In this document: positions 34,719 to 38,222 of the stretch, piece by piece
Numbering within the stretch: the stretch's first letter is position 1
Layout: each line of letters starts with the position of its first letter
DNA from: Mesonia profundi
GTDB taxonomy: Bacteria; Bacteroidota; Bacteroidia; Flavobacteriales; Flavobacteriaceae
Reading direction: 5' to 3'
Length of the DNA stretch: 38,222 nt
Assembly: GCF_031085155.1 (NCBI RefSeq)
Contig: NZ_JAVHUL010000031.1
Location: 1-38,222 of the forward strand
The notes under the pieces: generated by a model
What the model saw: only the letters and a program-made list of their open reading frames with translations
What the model was told of the DNA's origin: nothing
The model's database searches: none
Position numbers and translations under genes: made by a program

Positions 34719-35222
34719 TCATTGCACTTCTATTCTGCTTTTCAACAATGACATCTCATAGCAGGGAACAAAAGTTTTATCTAAGTCTGATTTGTAAACT
34801 ATAAAAATGTTATAGCGTTTAAAGGTCTTTTTTCTACTCTTTTCTAGATATTCATAATAGTAAGAATAATGTTTACTAAAAAATTGTCCTAGTTCTTTAA
34901 TATTAAAATCGTTGAGTTTTGCCATAAAAAGTTGAATGTCTTCAAGATTTCCTTTTCTTTTTAATTCTATAATCATTTCTTTAGGTAATAAATACTTGTA
35001 ATTATTATAAACACTATTTGGAATATGATTATGATAAAAACTCAAGTTCCAATTCATTTTTTCATTACTATTATTATAACGAAAATTTTTCGTCGTTTTC
35101 CCCTTTAAAAAAACAGTATCGTTCTCTCTATCTACTACTAAAAAAAGACTATTGGATACAGATTGTGCAAAAGTACATTTTACAAATAGTATGAATATAA
35201 TAATACTTATACAGTTTTTCAT
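34719..35222 (-). CDS. Small exported partner protein of the metallopeptidase (candidate inhibitor/immunity protein)
   Basis: A 167-residue exported protein. The start is taken as the ATG at 35222 (MKNCISIIIFILFVKCTFAQ), which gives a good signal peptide and lies five bases after the stop of the metallopeptidase gene; the ATG at 35240 overlaps that gene. The mature protein is Lys- and Tyr-rich (HYSYYYEYLEKSRKKTFKRYN) with no family I recognise. Tight coupling to the upstream peptidase-like gene and the similar position of a different small exported protein in the second module suggest an inhibitor or immunity role. That role is inference from layout. Confidence 0.6.
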   Translation of the reverse strand: MKNCISIIIFILFVKCTFAQSVSNSLFLVVDRENDTVFLKGKTTKNFRYNNSNEKMNWNLSFYHNHIPNSVYNNYKYLLPKEMIIELKRKGNLEDIQLFMAKLNDFNIKELGQFFSKHYSYYYEYLEKSRKKTFKRYNIFIVYKSDLDKTFVPCYEMSLLKSRIEVQ

Positions 35223-35227
35223 AGTAA

Positions 35228-36917
35228 TTAGTTTGGACAATTATGAGTGGTAGCAAAAATATATTGTTGATAGGCTTGATCTATTTCGTCTTTTTGATTT
35301 TGAGGCATATTTTGCCAAGCTTCTACATTATGGTTCTTTAAACCTTGCCAAGCTAAAGCTTCATAAAAATTATCAAGGTCAAGCTGGCCATTATTTGATA
35401 GGTAATTATAATCGCCCGTCATAACAGTCATATGGTAACTTTTTAATGCTTCTTTCATCGAATTAACATAGAGAGAAGCCATGGTCTCATGTGCTGGAGT
35501 TGGTTCAAAATTGTTATCTTCAAAACTATTATAAGTATTTCTGAAAATTAAATCATCATTTGAAGGTGGTTGAGTATTTAATTTCCTAAAAATATCGGCG
35601 TGAATATACTCGTGCAATAAAGTCCCTACCACTTGTAGAGCCCTTCTATTATTTGCTTTTGATGTACTTATCTCTATCTCAATTATATTATTAGTAGGGG
35701 TAAATTTAGTTTTTCCACTAACCTCCAAAGTATTACCATTTTCATCTGTATAGAAGACTTGGTCTTTTGATTTAATGTTTATACCAAATTCGGAATCATC
35801 TCCTTCAAAATTGGCTAATAAATCTTGTACAAAATTGTTACCTGACTCTTTTAAATGTTCATCTAAACATTTTTCTTTACCTACTAACTCATTTATAATC
35901 CTATCCTCAAATTCCACTTCTGCATCACTATTTTCACACTTAGCTTTTATAGCCTCTTTCCCAAAAGCTTCTTGCTCTGGTGTTGGGTTTTCTCCCAAAA
36001 ACATGTCTAACGGGATCGTCATATTGGCATTACTGGACAAGCATTGTTTTATATGATCTTCTTCTGCTTCATCTTCATAAGGTGCCAACTTTCTTATTAC
36101 GCTTTTCATGGGTAGATACATTGGTGAGGTTGCCTCGGTTCCTGGAGATGGGTTGCCTCCGCCACCTGTTCCAGTACCACCACCATTAAATGGAGATGGG
36201 TTAAAAGGGACATAAGGGCCAGTTGCCCCACCACTAGGACCTCCGCTAGAACTTATAGAACAATCTAAATAAGAAGAATGAGCTTCATGTGCTGGACAAG
36301 GACTGCCATCAGGATAGTAGCCTCCATTATGATTGCCTTCACCGCACTGCGTCATGATTTGCATTATACAATCAACGGAATTGGTTTTTGCTTCTTCATT
36401 TAGTGGGTAATAGGTGATATGTTCTCCCTTAAAATCAAAAGGTCCAGTTAATCCAAAACTATTAATCATTTTTTCTTCGGTATAGGGATATTCCAATAAA
36501 TAAATCCTATAAGATTTACCTCCATCTGAAGAGGCATATAAAATGTTTTCTAGTCCTACACCATCTGGCGTATTAGAAACGTGAAAGGTATAAGATTGGT
36601 AACTACCATCTTCAGTACTAATGTATTTGGCTATTTGGGTATGTAGGGTTAACTCTGTACGCCCCCCTTTACCCATTAAATTTTCTGGGGTGGTTAAAAG
36701 CTTAGAAAGCTGTTTTGCTAAATTAGCATTTTTTGAGAGGACTGAGCTTTCTACATATTCTATGTTAAAGCCACTTTCTATGGCATTTACTTGCGGGTCT
36801 CCTGCTTGTTCTTTAAAAGAGTCATCTTTCTCACAACCTGTCAAGCTTAAAATCAAGACCAGAAATAGCGATGTAGCGATGTAGCGATGTAGCGATGTAG
36901 CGATGTAATTTCCTCAT
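35228..36917 (-). CDS. Secreted lipoprotein with C-terminal HExxH metallopeptidase-like domain, phase-variable start
   Basis: A protein of about 560 residues in modules: signal peptide with lipobox LTGC, an N-terminal domain (to about residue 155, counted from the TTG at 36856), a Cys-bearing segment, a Gly/Ser/Pro-rich linker (about 203-240) and a C-terminal domain with HEYIH (415-419) and a candidate third zinc ligand H456. No peptidase family is named with confidence. The only suitable ATG (36917) is separated from the lipobox by five TAGCGATG repeats, which place it one base out of frame, so as written it would end after 20-odd codons. Three or six repeats give MRKLHRYIATSL...SLTGC, a normal lipoprotein signal. 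The TTG at 36856 is in frame but leaves only seven residues before the Cys. Confidence 0.78.
36866..36905. repeat. Five tandem copies of the octamer TAGCGATG, probable phase-variation tract
   Basis: Exactly 40 bases, five perfect copies (CATCGCTA on the coding strand), placed within the signal-peptide codons of the metallopeptidase-like lipoprotein. Eight is not a multiple of three, so every gain or loss of one copy changes the reading frame. Perfect identity between copies implies recent slippage. Confidence 0.95.
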
Positions 36918-36947
36918 AAATAATTGGATTTTATAATTATATCAGCA

Positions 36948-36977
36948 CTAAGTTAACATAATTTTTATAAAGATCAA
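36948..36977 (-). promoter_or_regulatory. Possible promoter for the phase-variable lipoprotein gene
   Basis: On the minus strand TTG (36975-36977), a 19-base spacer and TAACTTAG (36948-36955), one mismatch from TAnnTTTG, 30 bases before the ATG at 36917. Its position supports 36917 as the true start. Confidence 0.4.
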
Positions 36978-37053
36978 CTTTCAAGCTTGTTTTTATTCTC
37001 TTGAGCGATTTACTGATACCTTTATCAGACACTTGAGTTGAAAAATAATTACC

Positions 37054-37251
37054 CTAAAACTTCTGCTTAATTTTATCTACAATCGTCTGTGCTAATTTTT
37101 CTTTGCTTTCTATCGTCCAGCCTGCAATATGCGGACTTAGCAACACATGATCTGCTTCAATAAGATATTGAAAGGCTTTTGGAAGTTGATGCTGGTCACT
37201 AAAAAGATGCTCGAAGGAAGATTTTTCATATTCTAAGAAATCCAAACAGGC
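37054..37251 (-). pseudogene. 3'-terminal fragment of a D-2-hydroxyacid dehydrogenase gene (tail 2)
   Basis: The last 66 or so codons of a D-2-hydroxyacid dehydrogenase (SerA-like family, usually about 310-330 residues). Visible are ACLDFLEYEKSSF and LLSPHIAGWTIESKEKLAQT, which includes the family's catalytic histidine (SPHIAGWT). No start codon exists; upstream in frame there is a stop at 37258-37260. The break falls at the conserved A-C-L-D motif, where the sequence changes into the 3' end of the partner gene at 37233-37799. Hydroxyacid dehydrogenase function is lost in this copy. An 18-codon copy of the same end lies at 34400-34453. Confidence 0.85.
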
Positions 37252-37799
37252 AGTCTTTCATAATGCTCCCATTGTCCATTTATTTTTTTAAAAATAACAA
37301 CAGAGCCTTGACCACATTCAGAGCCACAAAAGTAATCTGTATAAATAAAAAAATAATTATTCCCGACAAACAAAGGCATTGATAAGTTGTTCTGTTTATG
37401 TTTTGGAATTGAGTTTTTTATATTTTTTTTTAAAAATCTATAAGGAAATCTAAATTGTGAAGAATCCCACCTTTGAGCTTTGTCTATTTTCTCAGTGGCA
37501 ACTGTATTTAAATCTATCTCTTTTATCAAATTGCTTATCTTGCCTGAGTCAACGCCTAAAACTCCACCATTCCCATAGACTTCTTTTAAATAAGTTTTTG
37601 TGAAAAAATTCTTGTCTAACATTGTATTAATTGGAATGGGCTTCTCAAACAAATAAATTTCAACACCTTTTTTAGTTTTAGTAATCTCATAAATAGTTTC
37701 ATTTATAGCATTATAGCTTTCTTTATCTTTTTTTGAAATATAAATTGGTTTACATCCAAATAAAAACAAACTTATTATGATTTTAAAATAGTAATTCAT
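37233..37799 (-). CDS. Small lipoprotein partner of the orphan C-terminal module (candidate immunity/inhibitor)
   Basis: A 188-residue lipoprotein: signal peptide with lipobox LFGC (Cys16), then a Lys-rich mature part with a CGSEC motif (YTDYFCGSECGQGSVVIF) near the C-terminus. I do not recognise the family. It lies nine bases after the orphan metallopeptidase-like C-terminal fragment, the same position held by the other small exported protein in the first module, yet the two partner proteins are not similar in sequence. Its last six codons or so (PVWIS) overlap dehydrogenase tail 2 in another frame, so its original end may have been lost or replaced at the junction. Confidence 0.6.
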   Translation of the reverse strand: MNYYFKIIISLFLFGCKPIYISKKDKESYNAINETIYEITKTKKGVEIYLFEKPIPINTMLDKNFFTKTYLKEVYGNGGVLGVDSGKISNLIKEIDLNTVATEKIDKAQRWDSSQFRFPYRFLKKNIKNSIPKHKQNNLSMPLFVGNNYFFIYTDYFCGSECGQGSVVIFKKINGQWEHYERLPVWIS

Positions 37800-37808
37800 A
37801 TCATATAT

Positions 37809-38162
37809 TTACGGACATGCTTGTGCTCCCTCTGGTTGTATACCATCAACTGATTGATTATTTTTTTCTGCATTTAATCTATTAATTATTCTTTGTTGAT
37901 CTGAATTGTTAGGAACAACTTGATTAAAAGCAGGTTTAATTATATAATTACCCGAACCAGAAGGTTGCTCGATATGAGTTAGATCAACCCAGGCCATATC
38001 TTGATAATATTGTGGACTTAGATTATATCCATTATTTTCACCATATTCTTTTAGTCCCTCAGCTATTTCAGAAATAACATTCTCTTGTATAAAAATTCCG
38101 TGATGAGTGTCATTAGCATTTGTTGAATTGTCTAAAGCATACTTATATAACCCGTTGTGCAT
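37809..38162 (-). pseudogene. Orphan C-terminal fragment of a metallopeptidase-like secreted protein
   Basis: A 117-codon frame resembling the last 90 residues of the lipoprotein at 35228-36917: H-x-x-x-x-x-x-x-V-x-x-x-x-E-x-LK-x-Y, then FYEALAW against YYQDMAW, and a shared ending with a Cys-Pro (HNCPN against QACP). It begins close to the counterpart of H456 and lacks the HExxH part. A stop codon stands in frame three codons before its ATG, and the 60 bases further upstream show no HExxH in any frame. It has no signal peptide. It is best read as a displaced C-terminal tip travelling with its partner gene. Confidence 0.65.
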
Positions 38163-38191
38163 TATGATTTAAAAGAAAAAAGTTGTTCATC

Positions 38192-38208
38192 TTACTGATA
38201 ATCAGTAA
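38192..38208. repeat. Perfect 17-base palindrome upstream of the orphan C-terminal fragment
   Basis: TTACTGATAATCAGTAA is symmetrical around its central A. A related but looser hairpin (CTGATA / TATCAG) lies at about 37013-37029, just upstream of the other metallopeptidase-like gene. It may be an operator, a hairpin or a recombination site. Confidence 0.5.
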
Positions 38209-38222
38209 CTTGTTTTAGCTAT

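Noticed and set aside
36621-36884. An 87-codon plus-strand frame opposite the phase-variable lipoprotein
   Set aside because: Shadow of the real coding strand, and it ends within the octamer repeat.
36866-36905. The octamer repeat as a CRISPR array
   Set aside because: Units are directly adjacent with no spacers and no cas gene is present.

Overview
The window is AT-rich chromosomal DNA of a member of the Bacteroidota, almost certainly a Flavobacteriaceae bacterium. The genus cannot be fixed from sequence alone. The evidence is consistent across the window: promoters of the TAnnTTTG (-7) / TTTG (-33) type, a T9SS C-terminal sorting domain, a TonB receptor with a carboxypeptidase-regulatory N-terminal domain, a long (1133 aa) isoleucyl-tRNA synthetase next to a DksA-like protein with a degenerate zinc finger, and a flavobacterial-type HppD/HmgA pair.

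Layout. 1-688: the 3' part of an IS3-family insertion sequence with its right inverted repeat. 699-9151 (minus): a small membrane protein, a TonB receptor plus choice-of-anchor-J lipoprotein operon, an M23 peptidase lipoprotein, a DUF3108-like protein, then tyrosine catabolism (hppD, hmgA to 10429). 10430-12895: an accessory island made of an SBBP-repeat T9SS protein whose signal peptide carries a stop codon, flanked by two direct copies of a dispersed repeat ending in C or G homopolymers. 12896-16941 (minus): patatin/outer-membrane-barrel protein overlapping uvrC. 17177-20033 (plus): rimB-like retropepsin, rimK, M14 deacylase and 5-formyl-THF cyclo-ligase. 20142-25253 (minus): ileS, dksA-like, a secreted protein and lspA. 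25664-33089: TerB-like protein, fbp (minus), then GNAT, aspartokinase, a bifunctional acyltransferase resembling OlsF, and two paralogous CarboxypepD_reg proteins. 33098-34174: a small membrane protein and an SDR oxidoreductase.

34400-38222 (minus) is the most unusual part. It holds two modules, each made of a metallopeptidase-type secreted protein (or only its C-terminal piece), a small exported partner protein, and a copy of the 3' end of a D-2-hydroxyacid dehydrogenase gene. The full-length effector-like protein (35228-36917) has five copies of the octamer TAGCGATG inside its signal-peptide codons. Five copies put the only good ATG out of frame; three or six restore a clean lipoprotein signal. 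This looks like an ON/OFF phase-variable, modular secreted peptidase/partner system resembling the toxin-tip/immunity arrays of polymorphic toxins. Its toxin nature is inference, but the repeat, the frame arithmetic, the orphan C-terminus and the duplicated dehydrogenase tails are visible in the sequence.

Throughout, functional names rest on motif recognition by eye. No database search was run.
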